Source of the DNA: Gordionus sp. m RMFG-2023
Lineage: Eukaryota; Nematomorpha; Gordioida; Chordodea; Parachordodidae
Direction: 5' to 3'
Assembly (NCBI RefSeq): GCF_954871325.1
Contig: NC_088775.1
Coordinates: 72,455,561-72,519,560, forward strand
DNA length: 64,000 bases
Shown here: piece by piece, positions 1-11,672 of the stretch
Position numbering within the stretch: position 1 is the stretch's first letter
Layout: each line of letters begins with the position of its first letter
Program-made: the position numbers and the translations under genes
Notes under the pieces: model-generated
What the model was told of the DNA's origin: nothing
The model's database searches: none
What the model saw: only the letters and a program-made list of their open reading frames with translations

Positions 1-2565
1 AGTAACTATCAAAATTACAATTATCGGTATAACAATAGCAATAGAAACTTTCATAATAATAATCATCAATCTTATAACAACAACTATGATAGGAATAATG
101 CCTGGTTTAATTATAATCAGAGGAGACAGATTCAATGTGACGATCAAAATCATAATAATTACCGATCTTATAACAACAATTCAAATAATTATGGCGGAAA
201 CAACAGATGGCATAATAATGATAACCAAAGAAAACAAATCGAATATGACGATCGTAATCGGTAGAAGGATTTTAATCAAAGAAAACAAATCCAGTATAAT
301 AATCAAAACTTCTACGATAGCAATAATTGTAACATGAACATTGAAGAAGTTGGTGAAAATAAAGTTGGCACTGCCAAAGACAATAATGAGAATGATTTCA
401 ATGTCAACAACCTGGCTGAAAATACAGACAAAGGTGTTTTATGACTACTTTGAAATTAAATAATGTTACTACAACTATGCAGGTTGACACTGGATCAAAG
501 TTAACCATCATACCTCATGATATGGCTAAAAAAATTGGCATAAGAAAAATGAAGAAATCCAGTTTGCGGTTTACAGCCTACGACGAAAACTTGATTAAAA
601 TTATCGGGACAACTCAAGTTAAAGTAAGTTATGAAGGAATCACTAAATTAGAGTCGAGAAAGAACGCGTTATTAGGAAGAATCTGGATCAATGCCTTTAA
701 AAATATTTTAAATAAATTCATAGGAAATGTCGACACCAACTATGTAGACGAAATCAATAAACTTATTAAGGATTGTGAATCCAAGTTAACTAGCTAACCA
801 ATTAATAAAGTAAATGTCAAATTACATTTAAGATGTGACGCCCAACCTAAAATAATACCACCAAGACGTATACCGTATTCAAAGATTGATCTTGTGGGCG
901 AAGAACTGAATAGATGGATACATGAAAAAATTATTGAGCCTGTAAATGATGTGCGATGGGCGAGTCCTATAACCGCCGTATACAAATATGATGGGAGCAT
1001 CAGGCTTTGCACAGATTTTAAAGACACTATAAACCCAGCTCTCAAAGACTTTAGATACCCACTTCCACGTATAAATGATCTTGTAGCTAAACTTTCAGAA
1101 GGAAAAAAATTTACCAAAATCGATTTCAAAAATGCTTTTCTACAAGTTCCGATCGATAAAAATAGCAGAAATTTTTTGACTATATACACACATAAGGGAT
1201 ACTACCAATTTACCAGACTTCCTTTTGGGTTGAAAACTTCATCTGCTATTTTCCAACAAATCATGGATCAGATTTTCGGTGATATGAAAGATGTTATATT
1301 TAATATTGATGACTTATTAATAACTGGAAATAACGATGAAGCACATTTAAACAACATCAAAAAGGTGTTTGAGAGAATATTATCGTACGGGTTAGTACCT
1401 AACTTCGCCCAAAGTTTATTTTTTAAAAACAAAGTGAGGTTCCTGGGTCATGATATTGGCGCCAAGGGGATTTATGCTAACCATGATAAAATTGAAGCAA
1501 CACCTTCTAAGAGAATGTTCAATCGTGATATTAGAGTTAAATGGGACTTATTGAAACCGTTGGAGGAGAAGGAGAACAAAATAAACGTTACTTTACCACG
1601 AAATAGAACCTTTAACGTAGGAGATTTTGTTTGGTATAAAGTACAAGGGAGTGACACATGGGACAAAGGGACAATCAATTTGAAGGAAATTGACACTATG
1701 TTCCAGGTTTATACAGAAAAAGGTATTACAAGGAAACACTTGGACCAATTAAGAAAGAGAGAATGCTGCTATAACATATTTGCACACCACGACTCTCCTA
1801 AGAAGGACGGAAGTGTGGACAAAAATATTAAAACTAATGATAAAAATATTGTAACACCGACTCCTAGACCGATACGAAGTAGACAAAAACCTGTTTATCT
1901 AAAAGATATAACTTAAAATATTAAAATATGTAAAAATAAATTAAATACTAAAACACGAAAAATTAAATTAAATACTAAAACGCAAAATAAAAATAAAAAT
2001 GCTAAAAATATCATATAAAAAATAAAAACGCTAAAAATATTATCTAACAATCTTGTTGATTTATTATCCTTTTATTATTCTAACATCCAAATTTGATCAA
2101 TTCTCTAATTATTCATATTTTAGAACATCCTATTTGATAATAATAATGACAATAACAATTTTGTAAAATTGACAATGATAACGACGGAGATTGACGACAA
2201 GCCTACGTACTCGGAACGATATTATCAAGCCAACGATTACAACGACTATGAATGACTTGAACAATCAAAATGAACAACCATTTGAACGACAAGCTTGCTA
2301 TGACAGCTCAGATGGATTATGAGAAGGCTTCTCAGAAGAAGGGGAATGTTAATCGAGATTGACTTTTTAAATTTGTTTAACTTAAATTGCTTTTATTTTA
2401 AACATGTTAGCCTTTACATGTATTTCGTTTAAATTGTTTTTTTATAATACATATATATACCTTATTTTATATTTATTTTTAGTATCATTTTTAGTTTTAG
2501 ATATATTTATAATAAATAAAACATTTTTTCTTGTCATATAACACCACCGTTATTGATATATAACA
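1..2565 (+). mobile_element. Ty3/Gypsy-like LTR retrotransposon fossil, 3' portion
   Basis: The window opens inside this element. In order I see an Asn/Gln-rich Gag-like tail (about 1-440), an aspartic-protease-like stretch with a DTGS motif (about 441-790), a Gypsy-type reverse transcriptase (about 894-1470, with the conserved YPLPRIND and IDFKNAFLQVP blocks and an IDDLL segment), then an integrase C-terminus-like stretch (about 1500-1780). A polypurine-like run and a possible 3' LTR follow. The family call rests on the reverse transcriptase, which is close to Ty3/Gypsy. The copy is broken, with several parts not visible; the open stretches are still long, so it is probably moderate in age rather than ancient. 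Confidence 0.82.
2347..2565 (+). repeat. Candidate 3' LTR of the Gypsy fossil
   Basis: A purine run (AGAAGAAGGGGAA) sits immediately before a segment beginning TGTTA and ending TAACA, giving short inverted ends with TG...CA, as expected of a retrotransposon LTR next to its polypurine tract. An AATAAA-like signal lies inside. The matching 5' LTR would lie outside the window, so the boundaries are unproven. Confidence 0.45.
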
Positions 2566-3117
2566 AATAGGTTATTATATTTATCCAGATTGGTGCACAC
2601 AGATGCATTTAGAAAGTAAGTTCTGAGTGTGAAGAATACGAATTTTCAATACCACCATCAAGACACTTTCGGAAGAGACGTTTAATTTATTATTTAATAA
2701 TAAAAAGAATTTGTAACAGTCTTCCTTTGCTATTGAAATTAACTCATTCCTATCTTGTGGACTTAATAGTTTATTTTTATATTTAAAAAAAAATATTTAA
2801 TACAAAATTATATACTTTTGATAATATAATTTAAAAACTTTATTTTCTTCTTTCAAAGTTTTATAAAGATTATAAAAAAAATAAAGCTCATCCTATCACC
2901 CGAGCTAGATAATGTGGAATTGCTACATCACCTAGATAATGTGGAATTGCTACATCACTAAGATGAAAGCTAACTTCATAGATCGGTTCTGATTTATCTT
3001 CAAAAACACTAATATATTCTATTATCATATCAGCAATTTGTTCTTCAGGTTATCATATCTTTAGCTCTTATGCTTCGTAATTTAACTAAGCATGGAATAG
3101 TATTAAATGCTAGTATC
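2566..3117. other. A+T-rich spacer, no gene seen
   Basis: No coding stretch is recognised. A 27-bp direct tandem duplication (CTAGATAATGTGGAATTGC and following bases) is present at about 2906-2960. The 3' end supplies the target site of the hAT element that follows. Confidence 0.5.
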
Positions 3118-3168
3118 CACGGCGCCAGTGGCGTATCCAGGATTTTCTTATAGGGGGGAAAATTTTTT

Positions 3169-3234
3169 GGGGGCTTCGCCCCCAAACCCTTTTTACCTGG
3201 CCTTTGGCCAGCTTTTCCCCGGCCTTCGGCCGGG
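3169..3234. repeat. Three consecutive perfect hairpins in the hAT left end
   Basis: Three G+C-rich stem-loops stand in a row: GGGGGC-TTC-GCCCCC (3169-3183), CTGGCC-TTT-GGCCAG (3197-3211) and CCCGGCC-TTC-GGCCGGG (3218-3234). All have three-base loops. Such subterminal hairpins can serve transposase binding or terminal folding in hAT elements; that role is inferred here. Confidence 0.85.
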
Positions 3235-3549
3235 TCTTATTTAGCTATTCTATTAAATTATGAATAATTTAATAATAATTATATTTCTATTTTTAACTAT
3301 TATTTGCTAATTCGTGCTTATGGATAGGATATTACAAGCCTTTTTTTTATTATTTCAAGTTAGGTATATTATATTTAATAAAGTTTTTTTAAATGTAAAT
3401 ATGAAATAAAGTGTAATGTCATTTTTTTTTATAAAATTTGCTTTAAAAACTAGCCTCAGCTTAAATTCTCATACAATATAAGTAGAATATAATTTTTTTT
3501 ATTGAAAATACTAATAGTAGTTTAAAATATTGACTAGAAAATAATTAAA

Positions 3550-4112
3550 TTAACAAGTTTTTTTTAACTTCTTATCAAATACAAGATTTTTAATTATTTC
3601 GTTTGTCTTTGGAACCAAATCTCTGTGTATATTTAACAGAGCTAACCCATTTAGCCGAGATTCAGTACTTCGTAAATATGTTTTCAACCTTCTCAAGTTG
3701 GAAAAAGTCCTTTCATTCGTACATGTTGTAATAGGCAAACATGCAAGAATATAAAACAACTTCGAAATATTAGGAAATTGAGCCAAGGTTTCTTTACACC
3801 GATTGAGCGCATCAATAGCATGCTCAGGTAAAATAGCTAAACGTATAAATATTTATACCACAATTCGAATTCACTGATTAAATTTATTTCAGTATCAATC
3901 TCATAGGAATAAAATTTTTCTAAATATTTAATTTTACCAATAGTGGCATTAGAAAATGAAGAAGGATCTTTGGGTAATAAAACTTGAAGATTGCTAAAGA
4001 CTTGTTTTTTATCTAAAACCCGTACTTTTATTTGCTCTAAAAAAGTATCTAAGAATGGGATGAAAATGGATATTTTAGAATATTCTTCAGTTGAGCCAAT
4101 ATTTATTTTCAT
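3550..4112 (-). pseudogene. hAT transposase remnant
   Basis: The lower part (3550-3786) reads like the C-terminal hAT dimerisation region: a stretch of the form LACLPITTCTNERTFSNLRR followed by LKTYLRSTESRLNGLALLN. This matches the 'S.A..ERxFSxLxxLKxxLRsxxxxxRLxxLAxL' pattern of the hAT subgroup related to ZMYM-type and THAP0-type transposases. The upper part (3837-4112) is a neighbouring piece in another reading frame. Stops and frame changes separate the pieces, so no functional protein is expected. A closely related stretch recurs at 41695-41943. Confidence 0.8.
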
Positions 4113-4686
4113 CTCAAAAATGGCCTAGGTGCTAGACGAGGTTTAATTAGCATTATATCATAAAATTTAGCCTTCGATTCAACGTCTAGATAAATATTAT
4201 GAAAATATTTATCTACATTCATTCTTATTGTATCTAACCTGTTCATGTATATTTTCCGCCAAATCAATAACTTGAACCAAATCTAAATTTGGTTTTTGTA
4301 AATTTCTACAAAGTAGTGAGCTAAAAATAATTTATTGATGCAACTAGCAGCAATGATAAACTCTGATTGATCAATTGAATTCAATAATGATATCGCTGCT
4401 AACGACACATTACTTTTTTTCATGCTCAGCCTTATTTATAAATTATTGTTTGATTTCAATCTCTTTGACTAAATATTTTTACATTTTATTAATATTTTTG
4501 AATAATATGTTGGAAAATTGATATTCAAATATTTGTAAAATTTTGATTTGTGGGGGGGGGGGGGTCTGGGGGGTGGGGGTAAAATTTTTATTAGCTTAAA
4601 ATGATATTTATGAAAATAGTCAAATTTGCGATGGGGGGGAGAAATTTCCCCCTTTCCCCCCCATTGGTTACGCGCCTGCACGGCGC

Positions 4687-5289
4687 CAACAGCGTTACGT
4701 TACTCCGTGATCACAATTGATAATGCTCAAATATTTTTGAATTCCATCTTCACAATATTTACATCAAGAACTTACAGATTCTGATCAGAGTATACTGTCC
4801 TGTCAAAGCTTTTGTTAGTCCAAGTTTTGGTATGTCAATTCCATCTCAATTTTATATTCTAATTACAGACATCTAGCGCCAGTATCATTATCGATTTTAT
4901 TGGTACTCCGTTTATCCTAAATAATAATTTAACACTGTTCCTATTAGTTTGGGAGATGTTGTTAATTGAATATTATTCATTATAATATGGATGCACAGGA
5001 GTCTGCGTCCCTTAAAGTATTTTGTAAATATGTTACTCTTGATGCTAAACATTGGTGCGAGATATGAGTTTTAAATTATAGGATATATCTACCTATAAGA
5101 TCATTTATAAACCTAAATGTAATAGAAATAGAAAGTGGACACAAGTCAAGAAAAAAAGTGTGCTGAAAAATATTTTAAAAAAGCAAGTGAGTAAAATAGA
5201 GAGATCAATTTATAATCAATACAATACTCCGTTTATGAATGGTTAAAAGCCATCTACAGTTCTAATCTGGGTAAAAAACGATATATACA
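4687..5289. other. Spacer possibly holding decayed LINE sequence
   Basis: No clear gene. The stretch lies directly upstream of, and in the same orientation as, the LINE fragment at 5290-5700, so it may be a more decayed part of that LINE. I cannot identify domains in it. Confidence 0.3.
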
Positions 5290-5700
5290 TATCTCTACAT
5301 CTGTAATGCCGTTATACCTTCCATTTGTGTTCATTGCGGTGAACCCATCGAATCGAATGCCCATCATCCCTTACGCTATAAGTTTTCTTGCATGCTCCAA
5401 CCCCGTTACAAATCGATCAACAACATTCTTTTGGTGGCCCCAAAAAGTTAATATATTATCCACTCTCGAATCAATTGACTTCTTAAATGATTGCCCCCGT
5501 CAACCTGATGGCAGATTCCTCATCCCTGGTCAGTTGGTTATCCGCTGACCTGGGACTAAATGTACCTCTGCACTAAATCTATCCTCTTATTTTTGGCTAT
5601 TAAAAAGGAAGAACGTGTAAAAAATAAATATGAAAACCTCATGAACAGTGTTTCTTACCCATAGTCATTAACACCTTCTGGATTTTCTGAAAGGTAGGAT
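5290..5700 (+). mobile_element. LINE fragment with restriction-like endonuclease features
   Basis: Across changing frames I read CVHCGEPIESNAHH (a zinc-knuckle-like CxxC...HH), a QPDG block where relatives have KRPDG, then PLTWD, and KYENLMNSVSYP further on. This order (Cys/His knuckle, RPDG, LxWD, KYxxL) is the C-terminal pattern of the LINE family also seen at 6650-9225 and 28046-29060. I interpret it as the PD...D restriction-like endonuclease module that R2-type LINEs carry after the reverse transcriptase. Several stops and frame changes are present. The assignment rests on pattern recognition. Confidence 0.6.
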
Positions 5701-6649
5701 CTTACCAAAACCCTTGGCAAATAATGTAGACTCATTACACGTGATAGAAACACATGGATGACAAGCTAAAATGAAAAAATTATTTTGTTAGAAAAGAATT
5801 AGATTGTGTTCATTCTATATAAAAAGTATAAGTTTATGTATGCAAAATAATAAGTTAAATTGCATGATATAATTAAAATGATATAAATAAAATAAAGTAA
5901 AAGTAGGAATATAAATCGTGATATATTTTATAAAAGGTAATTAGATATTCTAATGTTATTAATATATAATTGTTATATTAATTTATTATAATCATTAGTT
6001 TTTTTGGAATCCTCCTTCCTAAGGCGCTAACAAACTTTTATTTTAAAATTCTTTTTACATATTTTATTTTTTTTGTATATAATAATCCTTTTTACATATT
6101 TTGATTTTATATTCTTATATTTTAACATAAGATGGATTAAAATTATGATGAAATATATAATATATATATATATATATTATATGTAATTTATATTATTATA
6201 TTAGAATATAATATTAATAAAAAAAATTATATTTTTGCAAAAAAAAAATTATTTAAATTAATTTTATATTATATATTTTTTGATTCTTATGTAAATGAAA
6301 TATATTTAAAAAAAAATATACATTATCGAGAAAAAATAAATAAATATATATTAAATATTTAAAACATAATTGTTTAATTATAACGAAAAATATCTTTTTG
6401 TGGTTAAATTCTAAATATAGTTGCAATGCAAAATATAAATAAAATTAACAAAACAGTTTTTAATATATGATAAATAACTATATTTGATGAACTAGGAGGA
6501 AAATGGGAGTATTTCGAAGAAACATTTGTAGTTCCCCTTTAGGATTTCAAATTGGATTTTTTGTTTAAGAGATAGGGACTCGTTTTTGACCCCTGTCCTT
6601 AACGAAATTCTTCTACCCAATTGATTTAACGGGGTTTCTAAGGATGCTA
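5701..6649. other. A+T-rich spacer, no gene seen
   Basis: Very A+T-rich with a short TA repeat near 6150-6180. No coding, RNA or terminal-repeat signal is recognised. The last ~100 bases may already be the 3' untranslated tail of the minus-strand LINE. Confidence 0.45.
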
Positions 6650-9225
6650 AAAATTAGGAGAATAAATATAAAAGAATTAGGGAGGAATCTATATTTATTA
6701 AACTTATTGGTTTCTTGTAGTTCCAAGGGGTTGGTATTTCCTTAGCCGGAAAGGAGATAACACAAGAGACGTCCCAGACAAGTCTTTTGCCGCCGTGCCA
6801 AGACGTTAAGGACATACCATCGGGACGCTTACCGTCCGCATTTAGGAGACCTAATGGCGCCAAACTATTGGGAAAACCGGCCGAAATCAAGGCTTTGCCG
6901 ATTAACCTATTAAGGTAGTCGTGCCTCAGGAAACGGCCACTGACTTTGAGGCACGAGAAACAATGTCTAGAGAAAGGATAAACCTGTTTGTGACAGGCAG
7001 CACAGGTGTCCACAGAAGGAATAAGGCAACCAAGCCTATGGCCAATGGCAGTTTGAAATTCATCGTATGTGAGTAACGTTTCCTTTTTACCACTCGGAAT
7101 CGCGTCTAGCCATTCATGGCCGTTAGAGTTTTTTTTGCGTTTCTGAGCAGTTGAAGGTTAGTTAGATCGGGATACATACAAAATTTTTCAAACTCGCATT
7201 GAAGCATAGGGACCAGGAAGCTCTTTAGATGACTGGAAACTGGCTGCTCGGAGCCTTGGGTGACTAGAGTAAGCCACTATTGTTTAGCTAAAGATAGAAG
7301 GGGATCGTCCAACTCGATAAGCGAGGAAATAGAATCGGTAAAGGATATTCGAGATGAAAGAAAGAACGCAATTGCCATTAGGAAGGGGGGTGAAAATCCC
7401 AGTCCACCCCGGTAAGCGGGCATAGAGGCGAAGGACCAATTGAAATCGGAAAAATTTAAACCTAAAAGGGATTCGATAAAATGTTTAAATTTTAATTCGA
7501 AGACTTTAAGGAGAGTATTGTACTGGAAAACGGGGGAAGATTTAAATTAATGTAAGAATTTCGGTAGAAAAAGTCATTTTTTGTTGAGAAAGAAGAACTG
7601 ATGCTTGGGGAGATGAAGAAGATTCTTGGGTGAATTAAAAAGGGACTGGATCAAATCGTCAAAAGTTTTTTGACAAAAGGAAGTTGAAGAACCGATAGGG
7701 GAACCTAAAAGACAGAGTTCCTCGTGCGGAATGATTGTAAAATATAAGGGAGGGATAAAATCCTTATTGTTGAGGGAGGAAATTTCACACTTTTTCCTAT
7801 TTAGGGAATGACCAATTTTAAAAGCTTCCATTTCAACGTACTCTATGGCCGACATAACATTGGATAAAGAACCGCCAAAAGAGTCATCGTCGAGATACCA
7901 TAAATTAAGGTCTAATTTGAAATCAGACTTTAAATTTTTGATCAAATCCTGATTCCCTATAGTAAAGAGCAAGGGACCTAGTGGATCACCTTGCTGAATC
8001 CCCTCTCAGGAAAATATGGAAAATTTCCCGAATTTGAGTAACGAAGGGAATCCATAACAGGAATTAAGGAAACTCCAGTATTTTGGGAAATGGTGTAAAA
8101 AAGATGGTAAGAATGCCCTCCTATGGATGGTGTTGAAGGCATTTCTGAAGTAACTTGCAGAAAACCTTATCGGCCTCAGTATTTATAAAAATACGCGCAA
8201 CATGTGAGGCCACTTCACACCCACCTCTCACTCCAAATCCTAACTGTGAATGAAATAAGAAGGAACTGGCCTTGGCCGAATCCTATTTACAATAGCCTAG
8301 GCGACTAAACGACAAAAGAATGACCCTATGGCTATGGGTCTAATGCCACCATCCGGTTTGGTTAAAGAAACAAGACGTGCGCCAAAAAGAATTGGACGAA
8401 TACAAAGAGGAACTTCGCATACGAGGATATTATTGCAAAGTTCAGTTAATGATTTCAGCAAAGGGTCAATAAAACCACTATCAGAGCAGAATTAAATCCA
8501 CAAAAAAACCAGGTCTGAAGCCGTCCAACCCACGTCCCTTTTTTAAAGGACTTTAAGCACTTAAGTACTTCATCACAGGTAAAAGAAATAGGGGAAGAGG
8601 CATGCGGGTGAATGTTAAAAGGGGAAGCTAGTGGATGTTTTTCAAGAAGTTGTTGAAAGATAGTAACGTTGATAAGTGAAATAGTATCATCGGAAGTCAA
8701 TATTCGGGCAGCACCGCTAATATCTCCAAGATCTAATTTTTCAGAGATCAATTTACAACGGAAGGAGTTGGGATTTAAAGAGTTAGATGGAGAAAAATCA
8801 TCGATAATCGTATTTCCAAAATTGGACACTTTCTCCTTTATTGAGGCAGATAAGTTATTTATTCTATACTTGGGCTTAACTAAAACTCGAAAGCAGAAAC
8901 TAATTAAATCTAACCACAAGGGTATTGAGGAGAAATCTGAGTTTAAATTATTCATAATAGACGTAAGGAACCTTGAGATAGACTCTCGAGCGGCTATAGG
9001 GATCCTAGAAAGAACTGGGGGCTTATGCGAATTAAGGAATAAATAGACAGAGCTTAAGGAACAACAAGGCGGACTGGGGTCATACGAGTGAGGAGCGTTA
9101 ATAAAAGGATCTGGGCCGTAGGAGAGGGGAAATTTTCCAGAATTGTGGCAAGCGGGTGAACCATGTTTCCTAAACACGCCATTTAAATTGAGCGAAATTA
9201 TTTTTAAGCTAGACAACAAGAGTTT
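6650..9225 (-). mobile_element. LINE with reverse transcriptase and restriction-like endonuclease, decayed
   Basis: Reading the minus strand from 9219 downward: an N-terminal region (9219-8455) with RILTSDDTISLIN...KHP, a reverse transcriptase with IQQGDPLGPLLFTIG (about 8010-7960) and the catalytic WYLDDDSFGG (about 7890), LLGSPIG, a GGLGFS block (about 7400), then GHEWLDAIPSGK, TYDEFQTAIGHRLG, CAACHKQ...SRHCFSC, DGKRPDGMSL and LVWDVSC (7130-6740). The xxDD motif shows a polymerase; the Cys/His knuckle followed by RPDG and WD fits the endonuclease of R2-like LINEs. Several frame breaks occur, but most blocks survive. No apurinic-type endonuclease was seen. It is one of three pieces of this family in the window. 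Confidence 0.8.
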
Positions 9226-9229
9226 ACCA

Positions 9230-9865
9230 TGGGATGGCTTTGAAAGGGAGAAAACAAAAAAAAAATATTAACGGATATAACTTTGAATGGGATAAAAAAA
9301 AGAAGATATTAATTAGAGGGGAAAAAAATCCAAATTAAAAAAAGAGAAAGATACATGAGCTATCCTATCAGAAGTATAATCGAGATTAGAGGGGTTGGTA
9401 AATTTAAAAAAATAATAAATAATAATAATTATAAAATAAGACTAGATACATAAAGTATAAAAAGTATTATTAAGAACAAAAAAAAGGGGGGGGGGGTATA
9501 AACAAGAAAAATGAGGAAAAGAAAAAATCAAAAATTGAAAGAAAAAAGAAAGATTCAAGAACTGTAAGAAGTATTATTATGAATAATCGAAATTAGGGGG
9601 TTGGTAAATTTAAAATAATAAAAATTAGATGCATAAAGTATAAGGGGTATTATTAAGAACAAGAAAACAAGATTAAGGGTAGGGGGGGGGGTGGTTAAAA
9701 TTTAAGAAAAATAATAATAAAAAAAGATTTAGTTGATGGAGTATAACTTTTAATTATAATATTGAATAACAAAGAAAAATAATAATAAAAATAAGATTTA
9801 GTTGATGGAGTATAACTTTAAATGATATTATTGCATAACATGAGAACAAAAGAATTAAGTGGACG
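9230..9865. repeat. Imperfect tandem repeats upstream of the LINE
   Basis: A ~207-bp unit (starting ATAATCGARATTAG near 9376 and again near 9583) is followed by a ~69-bp unit containing AGATTTAGTTGATGGAG (about 9725 and 9794; a further copy lies beyond the MITE at about 10110). Poly-G runs occur at about 9487 and 9684. The position, upstream of a minus-strand LINE, suggests its 5' untranslated repeats, but a separate satellite is equally possible. Confidence 0.6.
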
Positions 9866-10088
9866 TAGTGTTGTTAAACGGCTCATTTTGAGCCGATTTT
9901 TAAAAACGGCTAACTCAATAATTCATTCAGAAAAATATTACCTAAGCCTGAAGATTTTGCTCATAGAAGGAACAAAGGTCTCGGCATATATTATCGAAAT
10001 CTTGAGGCTTAGGCAATATTTATCTGGTTAAAATATTGAGTTAGCCGTTTTTAAAAATCGGCTCAAAACGAGCCGTTTAACAACACTA
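9866..10088. mobile_element. hAT-type MITE, near-perfect palindrome, exact 8-bp TSD
   Basis: A 223-bp inverted-repeat element with ends TAGTGTTGTTAAACGG...CCGTTTAACAACACTA. AGTGGACG flanks both sides exactly (9858-9865 and 10089-10096). Long arms of matching sequence surround a small centre, and the core contains TGAAGATTTTGCTCATAGA. It has no gene of its own. The intact TSD and near-perfect arms suggest a young insertion. It landed in one of the ~69-bp repeat units, which continues on its other side. Related older copies lie at 44036-44154, 44397-44550 and about 40671-40840. Confidence 0.93.
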
Positions 10089-10096
10089 AGTGGACG

Positions 10097-10420
10097 GGTA
10101 GGACATAAAATAAAGATTAAGTTAATGGAGTATAACTATAAATGATATTATTGCATAACATGGGAACAAAAGTATAAATCTTATAATTATTATCAATAGC
10201 TCGTCAAAAGTGACGGGGAATGAGAATTTTATTCTTTCTTTTACCATAGAGGTTACCATTTATTTAAAAATCATATCCAATTTTTATTCTTTTTACCCCC
10301 CCCCCCCCCCCTTCAGGTTAAGTCCAACCCATTAAGACTAAGAGTGAATACAATTTTTTGAGTCAAAATATATTTAAATTAGCTTTTATCCCATATCAAA
10401 ATATTTTGTTAAAATAAAAC
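10097..10420. repeat. Continuation of 69-bp unit, then a poly-C repeat unit
   Basis: To about 10170 this continues the unit interrupted by the MITE. From about 10236 a segment with a 14-base C run (10293), then CCATTAAGACTAAGA and ATTAGCTTTTATCCCATATC, is a diverged copy of the ~105-bp poly-C unit repeated at 14895-15700. Confidence 0.6.
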
Positions 10421-10424
10421 GTTT

Positions 10425-10800
10425 ATTTTGTTGATTAACCTGCCATTTTCCTTGTTTGGCAATGACAGATAAGTCAAAATTTATAATCATCAAGAGGGAT
10501 TAAAGACAGGGTCTGTTTTCTAAAATATAAATAAAAGTTAAATATAAGAAATAATATTGCATTGAACCTGAAGAGGAGTTAATATTATGTTCAACTCTCT
10601 AGAAATAGTGGGAATATCATCAATAGCTAAAATAGATGTAATCTAATATGCATAAAAGTATAAGAAGAACATTTATGAGTATATATATATTGATGACTAA
10701 CTTTATTTTGTATCGTTAGTAGATTTTGTTGCATTTCATGATCTCTGGAACGTTTATTATGTTGATTTATCTGCCATCTTTAAATATATATACGAATTAA
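10425..10800. repeat. ~350-bp dispersed tandem repeat, copies 1 and partial 2
   Basis: Contains TTTGGCAATGACAGATAA, TCAAGAGGGATTAAAGACAGG and GAGGAGTTAATATT, then restarts at about 10690 with GATGACTAACTTTATTTTG. The same unit occurs twice at 35990-36640. No protein is encoded in it. Confidence 0.75.
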
Positions 10801-10884
10801 GATGAATATGGTTTGGTGAACCATTTTGGCAAACTTTCTATAATGTAGGTTCCTTGTGAATATAATTTTTTGTAAATAAATTTA

Positions 10885-10985
10885 AAAAATTAACGATTTT
10901 CCTTTTTTGAATTAAAATTTTCCTTTTTTATTGGATCTTTTCCTTTTTTGATAGAACCCTTTCTTTTATTATTCAAACTTTAACG
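10885..10985. repeat. Degenerate 21-bp repeat remnants
   Basis: Four diverged units of the type TTTTCCTTTTTTGA(N)7 are visible, in the orientation of the array at 15860-16213. This links the segment to the 14.4-16.2 kb minisatellite family. Confidence 0.65.
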
Positions 10986-11047
10986 GGAAATTAACGGTGC
11001 TTGAAAGAAAATGGCAAGCCAGACTCAGTTGTAATTAAACCTTTTCT

Positions 11048-11640
11048 AAGAATGAAAACTCTAATGCCGAGATAAGAAGGAAGAAAGGGAAACGAAAAGA
11101 AAAATAAAAAGAAGCAGGAAAAGTGAAAGGAATTGGGAATGGGAAGAAAAAAGAAAGATGAAAGAAATAGGCAAGAGAAATTAGAAGGAAAAAAATGGAG
11201 AGAAAATGGAAAGAAGGGAATAAAAAGGGGGAATAGGAAATAAAAAAGAAAGGAAAAAGGAAAATATGGAGAGATAAGGGAAGCAAATTGGAAAGAAGGT
11301 AATGAAAAGGGGGAAGAAAAAGTATTAGAATAGAAGGGAATGAAGGGGGAAGGGAATGAAAGGGGGAAGAAAATAAAAAAGAGAAAGAAAAAGAAATAAG
11401 ATACGAAAAGGAAAGGAAAGGAAAGAAGAAAGGAAGGAAAGGAAAAGAAAACAAAGTAAAGAAAGGGGAATGGGAAGGAAATAAAAGGGAAAATAAAATG
11501 GAAAGAAAATAGGGAAATTAAAAGGAAAGGTAAAGAGAAAGAAAAGGTAATATGGAAATGAAATAAAAAAGAGAAGAGGGGAAAGGGAAAGAAAGAGGGA
11601 AAGGAAAAGAAAAATGGTAAGGAAAAAAAAGGCTAATGAA
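11048..11640. repeat. Polypurine low-complexity block 1
   Basis: Almost 600 bases of nearly pure A/G on the plus strand (patterns such as GGAAAGGAAAAG). Any open frames here are composition artefacts. Similar blocks occur at 13369-13875 and 35320-35985, always purine on the plus strand. Confidence 0.9.
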
Positions 11641-11672
11641 AAGGAAAAAGTTAATGTTATAAACTTCAATTA

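Larger units (their letters stand above)
3126..4678 (-). mobile_element. hAT DNA transposon with exact 8-bp target duplication
   Basis: Left end CAGTGGCGTATCCAG, right end (read inward) CAGGCGCGTAACCAA: imperfect terminal inverted repeats of a widespread hAT type, followed on each side by G-rich runs. The 8 bases CACGGCGC flank both ends (3118-3125 and 4679-4686), an exact target-site duplication of the hAT length. Pieces of a hAT transposase lie inside on the minus strand. The element is about 1.55 kb, shorter than an autonomous hAT, and the transposase is interrupted, so it is a decayed, partly deleted copy. The intact TSD fixes the boundaries well. Confidence 0.9.

Noticed and set aside
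794-1189. A 131-codon open frame on the minus strand
   Set aside because: It is the shadow of the reverse transcriptase on the plus strand.
8669-9046. A 125-codon plus-strand open frame
   Set aside because: It lies antisense to the LINE N-terminal region, whose minus-strand reading has recognisable motifs.
9822-10031. A 69-codon open frame on the plus strand
   Set aside because: It lies almost wholly in the palindromic MITE at 9866-10088 and has no family resemblance; openness is by chance.
11035-11669. Long Phe/Ser/Pro-rich open frames on the minus strand
   Set aside because: They are translations of a polypurine block. Similar artefacts occur at 13368-13920 and 35447-35800.
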